Notes under the pieces: model-generated | The model's database searches: none | Seen by the model: only the letters and a program-made list of their open reading frames with translations | What the model was told of the DNA's origin: nothing | Source of the DNA: Akkermansiaceae bacterium | Lineage (GTDB): Bacteria; Verrucomicrobiota; Verrucomicrobiia; Verrucomicrobiales; Akkermansiaceae | Reading direction: 5' to 3' | Assembly: GCA_018402445.1 (NCBI GenBank) | Contig: JAGYIT010000016.1 | Location: 368,552-432,551, forward strand | Length of the DNA: 64,000 nucleotides | Made by a program: the position numbers and the translations under genes | In this document: positions 63,608 through 64,000 of the stretch, piece by piece | Layout of the letters: each line of letters starts with the position of its first letter | Numbering within the stretch: position 1 is the first letter of the stretch

Positions 63608-64000
63608 ATGAAGATTCTTCCCCTACTGGCCTTCGCCCTTGCCATTCCCGCTTCGCTCGCATTCGCCGGCGAGCCAGTCCGACCCAACGTCCTGTTGATC
63701 TCGGTGGATGATCTCACCACGGATGTCGGCTTTCTTGGAAAGGCCTGGGCTCAGACTCCTGAGATGGACCGACCTCGCCGCTCGATCCACGGTCTTTGAG
63801 AACGCCCATTGCCAAGCCCCGATCTGCGGGCCGTCGCGCAACAGCTTTCTCACGGGTCGCTACCCGCACAACACAGGGCTCTACGCGCTCTTGCCGCTCT
63901 TCAGCGAGGTGGAGGAGCTGCGCAGCCTCCCGACGTTTCCGCAGTGGTTCCGCGAACGGGGCTACCGCAGCGTGATAATGGGAAAGATCTTCCACGCGAC
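63608..64000 (+). CDS. Arylsulfatase-family protein, 5' part, frameshifted and cut by the window edge
   Basis: The start encodes an export signal, L-A-F-A-L-A-I-P-A-S-L-A-F-A, then P-N-V-L-L-I-S-V-D-D-L, the first metal site of sulfatases. After E-M-D-R the frame breaks; removing one base near 63770-63774 continues L-A-A-R-S-T-V-F-E-N-A-H-C-Q-A-P-I-C-G-P-S-R-N-S-F-L-T-G-R. The C-G-P-S-R carries the Cys to be converted to formylglycine. It hydrolyses sulfate esters, probably of polysaccharides (iduronate-sulfatase-like start). The C-terminus is outside the window. Confidence 0.88.

Overview
The window looks like chromosomal DNA of a Gram-negative member of the Verrucomicrobiota, probably near the Verrucomicrobiales/Akkermansiaceae. 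It is GC-rich apart from the first ~670 bp. The assignment rests on a Tat-exported DUF1552 protein, a PEP-CTERM protein with autotransporter-like beta repeats next to an arylsulfatase, a giant subtilase with a 'DPDRDLLPNLIEYALG'-type C-terminal motif, and outer-membrane genes (lpxA, kdsA). Ribosome-binding sites are mostly weak. This is an inference from gene content; no rRNA or tRNA gene was found.

Layout. 1-2200: a low-GC toxin/immunity-like tail, then a REP-associated (RAYT/Y1) transposase behind a 50-bp tandem repeat. 2200-21350: housekeeping genes, including dihydrolipoyl dehydrogenase, a beta-CASP-type metallo-hydrolase, PCBD dehydratase, an L,D-transpeptidase, a MYG1-like protein, a YhaM-like exonuclease, a DASS transporter, a TPR/pseudokinase-sulfatase-modifier pair, an MFS-acyltransferase fusion, and cysE head-to-head with an Rrf2 regulator. 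An MsbA-like ABC exporter carries a frameshift. 21360-31030: a transposase relic, then a rhomboid-like/TPR/comEC operon. The glycine cleavage genes gcvT and gcvH follow, split by a HigBA-like module, then cysJ and an isolated nuoA. 31100-35330: a gene graveyard with fragments of a phosphoesterase, a DNA C5-methyltransferase and glutamate dehydrogenase among intact genes (SpoU methyltransferase, PPK2, guanine-deaminase-like, SLOG-like). 35339-37141: a BigR/SqrR-type persulfide-detoxification locus. 37161-43258: the giant P-domain subtilase and a RlmD-like methyltransferase. 43607-51556: an acyltransferase, a LuxE-vapBC-LuxC-IF-1-peroxiredoxin-SDR gene train, and lpxA-DUF1844-kdsA. 51810-64000: a zinc-ribbon/HEAT membrane protein, citrate synthase (frameshifted), rmuC, superoxide dismutase, DUF1552, an acyl desaturase (frameshifted), the PEP-CTERM protein and a truncated sulfatase (frameshifted).

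The most unusual structural signal is a set of five intergenic fold-back elements (near 5.4, 9.0, 26.8, 49.5 and 60.2 kb). Each is an imperfect inverted repeat whose arms are built from its own reiterated ~8-12 bp 'word'. All lie in spacers downstream of stop codons and several share a TTGA(A)CCAC-like edge. They behave like several lexical families of one element class. A second theme is toxin-antitoxin modules inserted between functionally paired genes (gcvT/gcvH and luxE/luxC). A third is four single-base frameshifts in otherwise well-conserved genes, which may be sequence errors.
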